This document shows, piece after piece, positions 34,773-42,586 of a DNA stretch of 64,000 bases. The stretch spans positions 620,001-684,000 of the forward strand of contig CAXXLS010000017.1 in assembly GCA_963677135.2 (NCBI GenBank). The letters are read 5' to 3'. The first letter of the stretch is position 1. Each line of letters begins with the position of its first letter. The notes below the pieces were generated by a model that was not told the DNA's origin, ran no database searches, and was given only the letters and a program-made list of their open reading frames with translations. The position numbers and the translations under genes were made by a program. The DNA is from Seleniibacterium sp963677135. Its GTDB lineage: Bacteria > Desulfobacterota > Desulfuromonadia > Desulfuromonadales > Geopsychrobacteraceae.

Positions 34773-37124
34773 ATGTTTAAAAAACTTAAATTGGGAGTGA
34801 AAGTCGGTGGGGGGTTCGGACTGCTGCTCATTTTAGCGATTTCGCTTGGCACGCTGGCCGTGGTCAGCATGGATAAAGTTGAGACTCAGTCGGTCATGCT
34901 GGAACAGGAATATGTTCCGGAGGTCGATATCGCCAATAAGGTCGAACGCAGTTCTTTCCGGACCATGTACGCCATGCGCGGTTACGGCTTCACCGGAGAT
35001 GAAAAGCTCCTCGCCGAGGCCAGGGAGAACATGATGGCGCTTCAGGAACGCCTTGACGCCGCCAAAAAACTCGGTGACGAGGCGGAACACCTCAAAGCCT
35101 TGCGTCCTGCCGTGGAAAAGGTCGAAGCCCAGTTTGCCAGTTATCGGAAACTGGTCGACGAGACGGTGGCCGTTAATAAAAAGATGGATGAAGATCAATC
35201 CAGGCTGGACGCCGCCGCTGCCCAGTATATGGGGAACTGCAGCGATTTCCTGGCCGGTCAGAACGCCAAGATGGACAAGGAAATCGATGAATTCTCGGCG
35301 CCCAAACTGCTGGCCGAGCGGTTGGAAAAGATCAAGCTGGTCAGCGAGATTATTGATCTTGGCAATGCCACCCGCATTGCCGCGTTCAAGTCCCAGGCCA
35401 GGAGAGATCCCCAGATCATCAAGGATGCCAACCAGAACTTTGATGTCATGGCGTCCAAATTCGCCGCGCTGCGGAAAATCACCTATCAGGAGGATGACCT
35501 CAAGCGAATCGACAATACCGAACAGGCCGCCAACGAATACAAGGCGGCCATGAATGAGTACCTGAACAACTGGCTTAAAAATCAGGAACTCGGCAAACAG
35601 AGAAATGCTATCGGCGATGCCGTCGTCAGCGAAGCGCGGGCCGTGGCCGTCGCCGGCATGGACGGCACCATGCGCATCGCCGCCCAGGCCGTGTCCTCCT
35701 TGAGCAACGCCAGCCATACCATGATCGCCGGGCTGATCATCGCCACCCTCATCGGCCTGGCCGCCGCCTGGTTCATCACCCGGAGCATCACCAAACCGCT
35801 GCACCGGGCCTTTGCCGTGGTCGGCCAGTACGGCAAGGGGGACACCTCCGATCAGAACCTGCCCATGGGCGACAAGGTCAACTGCTCTTCTTTGAACAAC
35901 TGCGGACAGAAGGACTGCCCCAGCTACGGGCTGGAAAGCAACTGCTGGGTCGAGACCGGGACCTTCGGTCCGAACCCCGTCTGCGTGAAGCTGACCAACG
36001 GCACCTACAATGACTGCCGTCAATGCAAGGCCTTCAAAGCCAAAGACGAGATCACCGAGCTCGGTTCGGTCCTGGTCTGGATGGCCAAGAGCCTGCAGGG
36101 GCGCAGCGAGCTGGCCGAGGCCATCGCCCAGGGCGACCTGACCCATGACGTCACCGTGGCGTCTCCCAACGACCAGCTCGGCAACGCCCTGAAAACCATG
36201 CTCGAAGGGCTGCGTGAAATGGTGGGCAATATCCAGGTGGCCGGCGAGCAGATCGCTTCCGGTTCCGGCCAGGTGTCGGATGCCAGCCAGGCCCTGTCCC
36301 AAGGGGCCACCGAGTCCGCCAGTTCCCTGGAGGAAGTGACGGCGTCCATGAACGAAATGGCCAACCAGGTGCGGACCAACGCCGAGAACGCCAGCGCCGC
36401 CAACCAGCTGTCGAACGAGTCGAAGCAGGCGGCCGAAAAAGGGGACGCCCAGATGGCCGAGATGGTCACCGCCATGGATGAAATCAACCAGGCCGGTCAG
36501 AACATCAGCAAGATCATCAAGGTTATCGACGAGATCGCCTTCCAGACCAACCTGCTGGCCCTGAACGCCGCGGTCGAGGCGGCGCGGGCCGGTCAGCACG
36601 GCAAGGGGTTTGCGGTGGTCGCCGAAGAGGTTCGGAATCTTGCCGCCCGCAGCGCCAAGGCGGCCGAAGAGACCGCGGAGCTGATCGAAGGGTCCGTGGC
36701 CCTGACCGACAAGGGGAACCAGATGGCGCAGCAGACCGCCAGCGCCCTGAAAGAGATCATGAACGGGACCAACAAGGTCGCCGATCTGCTGGAAGAGATT
36801 GCGGCCGCGTCCAATGAGCAGGCCCAGGGGATCAGCCAGGTGACCACCGGGCTGGCGCAGATCGATCAGGTGACCCAGCAGAATACGGCGAGTGCCGAGG
36901 AGAGCGCCGCCGCGGCCGAAGAGCTGTCGGGGCAGGCCCTGCAGATGCAGGAGATGCTGAAGCGCTTTGTCCTGCACAAAGGAGATCAGGTTGCCCAGGT
37001 GGCCTACAGCGCGCCGCAGGCCGCACCCTCCTCATCGGGGGGCTGGGAAAGCATCAAGCCGAAGCCGCAGATCGCCATGAAGAAGCAGATCGCTTTGGAT
37101 GACGAGGAGTTCGGCAAGTTTTAA
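34773..37124 (+). CDS. Methyl-accepting chemotaxis protein with Cys-rich insert in HAMP
   Basis: 783 residues. TM1 (about 12-34), long helical periplasmic domain (about 35-310), TM2 (about 316-336), HAMP helix 1 (SITKPLHRAFAVVGQYGKGD), then an unusual 48-residue segment with seven cysteines (C371 to C418: NCSS, NNCGQKDCPSY, SNCWV, PVCVK, NDCRQC), after which HAMP helix 2 resumes with DEITELGSVLVWMAKSL and a second HAMP-like unit (AIAQGDLTHDV). The signalling hairpin has the usual tip (IDEIAFQTNLLALNAAVEAARAG). The Cys segment resembles 'CW'-type Cys motifs seen in some delta-proteobacterial receptors and could bind a metal or Fe-S cluster. Cytoplasmic location follows from its place after TM2. 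Confidence 0.9.
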   Translation: MFKKLKLGVKVGGGFGLLLILAISLGTLAVVSMDKVETQSVMLEQEYVPEVDIANKVERSSFRTMYAMRGYGFTGDEKLLAEARENMMALQERLDAAKKLGDEAEHLKALRPAVEKVEAQFASYRKLVDETVAVNKKMDEDQSRLDAAAAQYMGNCSDFLAGQNAKMDKEIDEFSAPKLLAERLEKIKLVSEIIDLGNATRIAAFKSQARRDPQIIKDANQNFDVMASKFAALRKITYQEDDLKRIDNTEQAANEYKAAMNEYLNNWLKNQELGKQRNAIGDAVVSEARAVAVAGMDGTMRIAAQAVSSLSNASHTMIAGLIIATLIGLAAAWFITRSITKPLHRAFAVVGQYGKGDTSDQNLPMGDKVNCSSLNNCGQKDCPSYGLESNCWVETGTFGPNPVCVKLTNGTYNDCRQCKAFKAKDEITELGSVLVWMAKSLQGRSELAEAIAQGDLTHDVTVASPNDQLGNALKTMLEGLREMVGNIQVAGEQIASGSGQVSDASQALSQGATESASSLEEVTASMNEMANQVRTNAENASAANQLSNESKQAAEKGDAQMAEMVTAMDEINQAGQNISKIIKVIDEIAFQTNLLALNAAVEAARAGQHGKGFAVVAEEVRNLAARSAKAAEETAELIEGSVALTDKGNQMAQQTASALKEIMNGTNKVADLLEEIAAASNEQAQGISQVTTGLAQIDQVTQQNTASAEESAAAAEELSGQALQMQEMLKRFVLHKGDQVAQVAYSAPQAAPSSSGGWESIKPKPQIAMKKQIALDDEEFGKF

Positions 37125-37133
37125 CCTACCGAT

Positions 37134-37166
37134 GGCAGGGATTCTCCCGACGGGAGAATCCCTGCC
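37134..37166 (+). other. Perfect 16-bp inverted repeat between mcp and PAS gene
   Basis: GGCAGGGATTCTCCCG and its exact complement separated by one base. No T-run follows, so it is either a weak terminator or an mRNA-stabilising/processing hairpin that would set the mcp to PAS-protein ratio. Confidence 0.6.
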
Positions 37167-37190
37167 TGTCTCTGCTGTTTGGGGGGAACC

Positions 37191-37712
37191 ATGATCAATT
37201 ATCTCTGCACCTATTGCCTGAAAGAGATCAGAGAGGCCGCCGACTGCGCCGAGGATCTGGTCAGTCACGGTATCTGCTACGACTGCCTGTCCAGGGAGAT
37301 GGCGCGCTACGGGCAGGCCCTGGAGGCATTTCTGGATACCTTCCGGGAGCCGGTGTTCGTTGTCGACGAGCACAATGACATTTTAGGTGCGAACAAAGTC
37401 GCGCGAAGACGCGTTAACGGAGGCCTGCTGACGCTGTCCAAGTCGCTTCATTATCCCCCGGTTTTCGGCTGCCTGCATCTGGACAACGCCGCCGGCTGTG
37501 AGGAAGGCATCCAATGTCTGAGCTGTACTATTCGCTCTACCGTCAAAGAAACCTATGAAACGGGCATCGCCTGTTCTCGTATACCGGCCTGCAATGATCT
37601 GCGGGCTCTTGATGGTGATCGGAAGGTCGAGTTTTTTATCACGACGGAAAAGATAGGAGAATCGGTTTTTTTACATCTTCAGAGAAACACGGTGATTGAA
37701 CCTGCCGTATGA
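37191..37712 (+). CDS. Cys-rich PAS-domain protein
   Basis: 173 residues from ATG 37191 (GGGGGGAA in front). N-terminal C6-x2-C9 ... C29-x2-C32 looks like a small zinc or iron knuckle (CTYC, CYDC). A PAS-like core follows (about 42-75, FLDTFREPVFVVDEHNDILGANK). Then GC94, GC103, C109-x2-C112 (C-x8-C-x5-C-x2-C-TIR), a Cys pattern I associate with sensor PAS domains of delta-proteobacteria, and C128/C134. No output domain. Sits 66 nt after an MCP with its own Cys-rich insert, so a redox or metal signalling partner is plausible but unproven. Confidence 0.6.
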   Translation: MINYLCTYCLKEIREAADCAEDLVSHGICYDCLSREMARYGQALEAFLDTFREPVFVVDEHNDILGANKVARRRVNGGLLTLSKSLHYPPVFGCLHLDNAAGCEEGIQCLSCTIRSTVKETYETGIACSRIPACNDLRALDGDRKVEFFITTEKIGESVFLHLQRNTVIEPAV

Positions 37713-37842
37713 CAGGGATTGATTTCGGTATGGGGGCTGTCCGGGGCGTGGGCAGGTTGTCTTGATCCAGGTTGGGTAAGCATCGACAGGACATGCGCTC
37801 CCAACGACCCGTCGCGAATGTTCGCCGGCACGATCGCTCCTG

Positions 37843-39114
37843 TCAGTCGGGCTCTATCTCTTTTCGCCCCCGGTCAACATTGACCGTTGCCAGCAGGATC
37901 CCGCCGATCACGAAAAAACACCCCAGGGTGAGAATCCCCTGCCGCGAGCTGTCGGTCAGGTCGGTGATCAACGCGAAGACCAGCGGACCGAAAATCGCGG
38001 CAAACTTGGAACTGATGGTGAAAAAACCGAAGAATTCGGCGGCCCGTGCCGGCGGGATCAGGCTGGCGTACAGGGCCCTGCTTAAGGCCTGGCTGCCTCC
38101 CAGGATCAGAGCGATGATCCCTCCCAGAATCCAGAATTCCATGGCGCTGCTCATTCGATAGGCGAAAAAACTGACCCCCAGGAAAACCATCAGGCACAGC
38201 AGAACCGTTCTCTTGGTGCCGATGTGGTGGCTCAGTTTGCCGCACAGCAGGGCTCCGGGCATGGCCAGGAACTGAATCATCAGAAAACAGCCGATGATTG
38301 TCCCCTGAGTCAGGTGAAGCTCCTCCCGGGCGTAAATTGCAGACACGCTGATCAGGGTCTGAATCCCGTCGTTGTAACAGAGAAAGGCCAGAAGAAAAAT
38401 GAACAGATCCCGGTACCTGGTGATCATGCGGCACTGAGACAGGTAGGTTTTTATGGAATAGCGGACGGGCTCAAAGAGGCTGGGCGCGGTCGCGGGGAGG
38501 TAAAGCATTGCCGGAAGGGTCCAGACAAACCACCAGAGCGCGGTGATGACAAAACTCCAGCGCGTTGCCAGGGCGCGGTCGTCGCTGGTGAGTATAAGCA
38601 GGAAGACCACGGCCAGAAGCAGTCCGCCGCCCAGGTAGCCGTAGGCATACCCGCGCGAGGAGAGCCGATCCATGTCTTTTCCGCTGGCCAGGTGGGGCAG
38701 GTAGGCGTTGTAGAAGATGTTGGCGCCCGCGAAAGCGAAATTGGCGACAATAAAAAGCAGAGCGGCGACCAGATAGCGGTCCTGGGATGCGAAATAGAGC
38801 AGGGCGGTGGCGCTGCAACCGGTCAGCCAGAAGATTTTCAGCAGCTTTTTGTGACTGCCGTCCCGATCTGCAACCGTTCCCAGGGCCGGAGCCAGAACCG
38901 CGATAAGAAACATCGACAGGGCGACGCTGTAGCCCCAGAGGCTGGTCGCGGAAAACTGATGCTCCGTGAAAAACGGGAGGTTCGCCCCTTCTGCGGGCAC
39001 CAGAGAGGCAAAATATACCGGGAGGACGGTGGCCAGGATAACCGTGGCAAACCCGGAATTGGCCCAGTCGTAGAGGCTCCAGCTCAGGAATATCCGACGC
39101 TCCCGGCGATCCAT
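37843..39114 (-). CDS. MFS transporter, UMF1/Atg22-like
   Basis: About 423 residues with twelve hydrophobic segments. The start LSWSLYDWANSGFATVILATVLPVYF is the UMF1 hallmark (YDWANSxF). Loop 2-3 has DRDGSHKKLL, the MFS motif A variant. Substrate of this family is not established in bacteria. I prefer ATG 39114 (MDRRERR) with GAGGAA upstream; a GTG at 39132 would overlap the Cys-cluster gene by 11 nt. Confidence 0.85.
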   Translation of the reverse strand: MDRRERRIFLSWSLYDWANSGFATVILATVLPVYFASLVPAEGANLPFFTEHQFSATSLWGYSVALSMFLIAVLAPALGTVADRDGSHKKLLKIFWLTGCSATALLYFASQDRYLVAALLFIVANFAFAGANIFYNAYLPHLASGKDMDRLSSRGYAYGYLGGGLLLAVVFLLILTSDDRALATRWSFVITALWWFVWTLPAMLYLPATAPSLFEPVRYSIKTYLSQCRMITRYRDLFIFLLAFLCYNDGIQTLISVSAIYAREELHLTQGTIIGCFLMIQFLAMPGALLCGKLSHHIGTKRTVLLCLMVFLGVSFFAYRMSSAMEFWILGGIIALILGGSQALSRALYASLIPPARAAEFFGFFTISSKFAAIFGPLVFALITDLTDSSRQGILTLGCFFVIGGILLATVNVDRGRKEIEPD

Positions 39115-39121
39115 GGGCGTG

Positions 39122-39385
39122 CTATTCCTCACCGGCCCGCCGGATGCGGTATCCGCATCCGGCGGGAAGCCAGTCGAGGTGAGGCACGTTTTCCGGGGTC
39201 AGCTTGATGCAGTCCTCCTCGTATTTGAAGCGCTCCGGGTAGATGCGGCAACGCCTGGTATGAATATCGAGGAAACGGCAGGGAATCCGGGTGGTGATAA
39301 TTCTTCCCTGTCCGTCGATCTGCTTTTCAAAGCAGCATTCTCCGCATTGACGACATAACTCTTCCCATGATTCCCGGCTGGCCAT
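39122..39385 (-). CDS. YkgJ-like CxxCxxCC cluster protein
   Basis: 87 residues. LCRQCGECCFEK is the CxxCxxCC signature, followed by IPCRFLD, RRCRIYPERF and DCIKL, the full metal-chelating pattern (Zn or Fe-S) of the YkgJ/YcgN family. Function unknown. One base separates it from the PhnA-like gene and it abuts the UMF1 transporter, so these three form a probable operon. Confidence 0.85.
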   Translation of the reverse strand: MASRESWEELCRQCGECCFEKQIDGQGRIITTRIPCRFLDIHTRRCRIYPERFKYEEDCIKLTPENVPHLDWLPAGCGYRIRRAGEE

Positions 39386-39386
39386 A

Positions 39387-39731
39387 TTACACTTTCTTGA
39401 CGAATTCGGATTTCAGTTTCATTGCTCCGAAGCCATCGATTTTGCAATCGATATTGTGATCCCCTTCGACCAGGCGGATGTTTCTGACCTTGGTGCCGAC
39501 CTTGAGAGAGCTGGAAGCCCCTTTGACCTTCAGGTCTTTGATGATTGTCACGGTGTCGCCATCGGCCAGGGGATTGCCGTGGGCATCGGTGACGTGACGG
39601 TCGGTCTCCTCCTGGCCGGTTTTCCCCGGGACCCATTCATGGGCACATTCCGGACAAACGAGCAGTCCACGGTCTTCATAGGCGTAAGCGGACCGGCATT
39701 CGGGGCAGGGCGGAATCGTAATTTCAGTCAT
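39387..39731 (-). CDS. PhnA/YjdM-like zinc-ribbon protein
   Basis: 114 residues from ATG 39731 (AGGAGA upstream). N-terminal zinc ribbon PPCPECRSAYAYEDRGLLVCPECAHEW, then the KOW/SH3-like PhnA domain (DGDTVTIIKDLKVKG, GHNIDCKIDGFGAMKLKSEFVKK-type ending). Named after alkylphosphonate genes, but the family is not tied to phosphonate use and its role is unknown. First gene of a small operon with the YkgJ-like and UMF1 genes. Confidence 0.9.
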   Translation of the reverse strand: MTEITIPPCPECRSAYAYEDRGLLVCPECAHEWVPGKTGQEETDRHVTDAHGNPLADGDTVTIIKDLKVKGASSSLKVGTKVRNIRLVEGDHNIDCKIDGFGAMKLKSEFVKKV

Positions 39732-39770
39732 GGCGGTCGTCTCCTTTGTTTCTCTCTGGTTGAGAGTATA

Positions 39771-39808
39771 TGAAAAAAACGGAGGCAGGAACATTGTTCT
39801 CTGCCTCC
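39771..39808 (-). terminator. Terminator of nrdJ
   Basis: On the minus strand GGAGGCAG, 12-nt loop, CTGCCTCC, then GTTTTTTTC. Lies between nrdJ and the PhnA-like operon. Confidence 0.85.
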
Positions 39809-39927
39809 GGCTCTATTTAGTTGCCATCCGGAAACTCCGGAGAGCAATGCGTCAGTTTTCAGATTGGAAACGGCCCTTTTCCGGATGAAAACTATTTAGT
39901 CCAGCAACGCTGGGGGAACGATCGGAT

Positions 39928-42153
39928 TTACGCACACTCCGAAAAACCGCAGGAATGGCACACACAGCAACCGCCCTCGTGCTCAATGGGCCCTCCGCAT
40001 TCCGGGCAGGCACCGCCACTGTTGACAAACTGGGTGGGGGCTTCTTCCTCATCGATCATGTGCAACTCGATCGCCTTGGCAACGGCGTCGGCGCAGGAGG
40101 TAATTCGGTTGTTGCCGAAGCCGGCCGGTTTGTGACAGGTAATCCCGATCAGCTGTTTTACTGCCTGACGGGCCTGGACGCCACTGCGCCAGGCCAGGGA
40201 CACCAGGCGGCCGATGGCTTCACACTGGGATGCGGCGCAGCCGCCTGCTTTGCCCATGGTGGTGAACAGCTCGAACAGGCCGTTCTGGTCTTCGTTGATG
40301 GTGATATAGAGGGGGCCGCAGCCGGTTTCCATCTGGTAGGTCGAGCCGGCCAGGGCCCTGGGCCGTTCCCGCTTTTTGGAGGCTTTGCGACTCTCCATCG
40401 GAATGACCGCCTCGCTTTTCTTTTCCTCGTCCTTCTTGGCCACGGAGAGGACCTGCATGTCCCGCGATCCGTCACGGTAGATGGTCACGCCCTTGCAGCC
40501 TTCGCGATAGGCCAGCTGGTAAACCGTGGCGACATCCTCGCGGGTCGCATTATGGCAGAAGTTGACAGTTTTGGAGACGGCGTTGTCGGTGTACTTCTGA
40601 AAGGCCGCCTGCATCCGCACATGGTCTTCCGGGGTGATGTCGTGGGAGGTGACGAAAATCCTTCTGACATCCTCGGGAATGTCACTGATCCCCTGGACGG
40701 TCCCTTTCTCAGCAATCCTTTTCATCAGCTCTTCGGTGTAGAAGCCACGCTCCCTGGCGATCTGCTCAAAGAGCGGATGCACCTCGATGAGACGATCGTT
40801 GTCCATGACCTGTCGGACATAGGACACTGCGAACAGGGGTTCCACGCCGCTGGAACAGTTGGCGATAATCGAAATCGTTCCGGTCGGCGCAATGGTTGTA
40901 CAGGTGGCATTGCGAATTTTACTGCCCCCTTTTTGATCGTAAATACTCCCTTTGAAGTTGGGGAAGGCGCCCCGTTCTTCAGCGAGCAGAATCGACTCCT
41001 GGTGAGAGGTGTCGTTAATGAATTTCATCACCTTCTCGGCAAGTTCGATGGCGGCCTTGCTGTTGTACGGGATGCCGAGCAGAATCAGCAGGTCGGCCCA
41101 GCCCATGACGCCGAGACCGATTTTACGGTTGGCGCGGGTCATTTCGTCGATTTCGGGAAGTGGATATTTGTTGGCCTCGATGACATTGTCCAGAAAACGG
41201 GTGGCCATGCGGACGGTTTTTTCCAGTTTCTTCCAATTGACGTCGCCGTCAACCACCATGTTTTTAAGATTCAGAGATCCCAGGTTGCAGGATTCGTAGG
41301 GGAGCAGGGGTTGCTCGCCACAGGGGTTGGTGCTCTCGATCTCTCCGATATGAGGAGTCGGGTTGTCGCGGTTCAGGCGATCCAGGAAGATAATGCCGGG
41401 TTCGCCGTTGGTCCACGCCATATCGACAATCTGGCTGAACACTTTGGCGGCGTTGAGTTTTTTGACCACCTTGCCGGTTCGTGGGTTGATGATATCGTAG
41501 TCCTGGTCATTTTCGACGGCCTGCATGAAGGCTTCGGTCAGGCCGACGGAAATATTGAAGTTGGTGAGGATGGTCTGGTCCCGCTTGGACATGATGAAAT
41601 CCATGATGTCGGGGTGGTCAACCCTCAGGATACCCATGTTGGCTCCACGCCTGGTGCCTCCCTGCTTGATGGTCTCCGTGGCGATATCGAAGACCCGCAT
41701 GAAGGAGATCGGTCCTGATGATACGCCGCTGGTGGACTGGACTTCGTCGTTGGCCGGTCGGACCCGTGAGAAGGAGAAGCCGGTCCCGCCGCCGCTTTTA
41801 TGGATCAGGGCGGTGTTCTTGATGGCTTCGAAAATACTTTCCATGGAGTCACCGACCGGGAGCACGAAGCAGGCGGACAGCTGGCCCAGCTCCCGACCGG
41901 CATTCATCAGGGTCGGTGAATTGGGCAGGAAATCGAGTTCCGTCATCATCTGGTAATATTCGGCTTCAAAATCTTTCTTTTTGCCATCGACGGCAATTTC
42001 AGCGTCGTTGATCGCCTTGGCAACCCGGCGGAACATGTCTTCCGGTTTTTCGGTTGGTACCCCCTCACTGCTGCGCTTGAGATAGCGCTTGTTGAGAACT
42101 GTCATGGCATTGGGAGAAAGATTCAACCCTTTCGCGGCGTTAACATCAGTCAT
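39928..42153 (-). CDS. nrdJ: Adenosylcobalamin-dependent ribonucleotide reductase (class II)
   Basis: 741 residues. Class II signatures: LSACFVLPVGDSMESIF, HKSGGGTGFSFSRVRP, GTRRGANMGIL, active-site region NPCGEQPLLPYESCNLGSLNL and PTGTISIIANCSSGVEPLF, late CKGVTIYRDGSRD. The C-terminal zinc tail CPECGGPIEHEGGCCVCHSCGFSEC carries the shuttle cysteines (only part quoted: CPECGG, CCVCHSCG). No ATP-cone at the N-terminus, so activity may lack dATP shut-off. Works with oxygen or without, using AdoCbl; with MetH it makes the cell heavily B12-dependent. Two NrdR-like boxes lie upstream. Confidence 0.95.
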   Translation of the reverse strand: MTDVNAAKGLNLSPNAMTVLNKRYLKRSSEGVPTEKPEDMFRRVAKAINDAEIAVDGKKKDFEAEYYQMMTELDFLPNSPTLMNAGRELGQLSACFVLPVGDSMESIFEAIKNTALIHKSGGGTGFSFSRVRPANDEVQSTSGVSSGPISFMRVFDIATETIKQGGTRRGANMGILRVDHPDIMDFIMSKRDQTILTNFNISVGLTEAFMQAVENDQDYDIINPRTGKVVKKLNAAKVFSQIVDMAWTNGEPGIIFLDRLNRDNPTPHIGEIESTNPCGEQPLLPYESCNLGSLNLKNMVVDGDVNWKKLEKTVRMATRFLDNVIEANKYPLPEIDEMTRANRKIGLGVMGWADLLILLGIPYNSKAAIELAEKVMKFINDTSHQESILLAEERGAFPNFKGSIYDQKGGSKIRNATCTTIAPTGTISIIANCSSGVEPLFAVSYVRQVMDNDRLIEVHPLFEQIARERGFYTEELMKRIAEKGTVQGISDIPEDVRRIFVTSHDITPEDHVRMQAAFQKYTDNAVSKTVNFCHNATREDVATVYQLAYREGCKGVTIYRDGSRDMQVLSVAKKDEEKKSEAVIPMESRKASKKRERPRALAGSTYQMETGCGPLYITINEDQNGLFELFTTMGKAGGCAASQCEAIGRLVSLAWRSGVQARQAVKQLIGITCHKPAGFGNNRITSCADAVAKAIELHMIDEEEAPTQFVNSGGACPECGGPIEHEGGCCVCHSCGFSECA

Positions 42154-42216
42154 CGACGGTTCCTTTCCTCTTTGAAATGTAAATCATTGAAAAATAACTA
42201 AAAAGGTGTGCATTAA

Positions 42217-42265
42217 ACACTAGATGTAGTTGCAGTGGGTGAATATAGACCACTATATCTGGGGT
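42217..42265 (-). promoter_or_regulatory. Two candidate NrdR boxes upstream of nrdJ
   Basis: ACACTAGATGTAGTTG (42217-42232) and CCACTATATCTGGGGT (42250-42265) each match 12 of 16 positions of acaCwATATwTwGtgt-type NrdR boxes and are 33 bp apart, close to three helical turns as required for NrdR. They lie 64-112 bp before the nrdJ start. nrdR itself is not in the window. Confidence 0.55.
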
Positions 42266-42586
42266 ATGTCAAGTTTTAAAATTACAATCTGGTTTCTTTA
42301 ATCCGGATCGTCCGACCCGTCGATCAGGGATGGTATAGGCGGCATTTCTAACAAAAAATTGGGACTGAAGGCAAGAGCCGGGCTGGGGACCACGGGTGGC
42401 TCTTCGGGCACATTTCGGCAAACTGCTGGTGACTTTGGCCGGCAATCGGACTAATATCGGACTTATCACTTGTTGTCGGGAGGAATATTGAGTATTCTTC
42501 TGCGGTTTGTTAATTCCGGTTCGTCGTTTCCCGGGTGATCTTCATTTTCTGACGGCCGGCAGAATCACCAGGAATGGATCGTCATT
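42266..42586. other. Leader region before the cysteine desulfurase-like gene
   Basis: No gene. Contains a hairpin AAGAGCC (42373-42379) / GGCTCTT (42398-42404) enclosing a G-rich loop, and no T-run after it. No recognised riboswitch consensus. Function unclear; a plus-strand promoter must be here. Confidence 0.35.

Noticed and set aside
34833..36977. 714-codon minus-strand ORF rich in Gly/Leu/Val
   Set aside because: Shadow of the MCP gene, which has clear TM, HAMP and signalling motifs.
39955..41718. 587-codon plus-strand ORF
   Set aside because: Antisense to nrdJ, whose reading frame holds all class II motifs.
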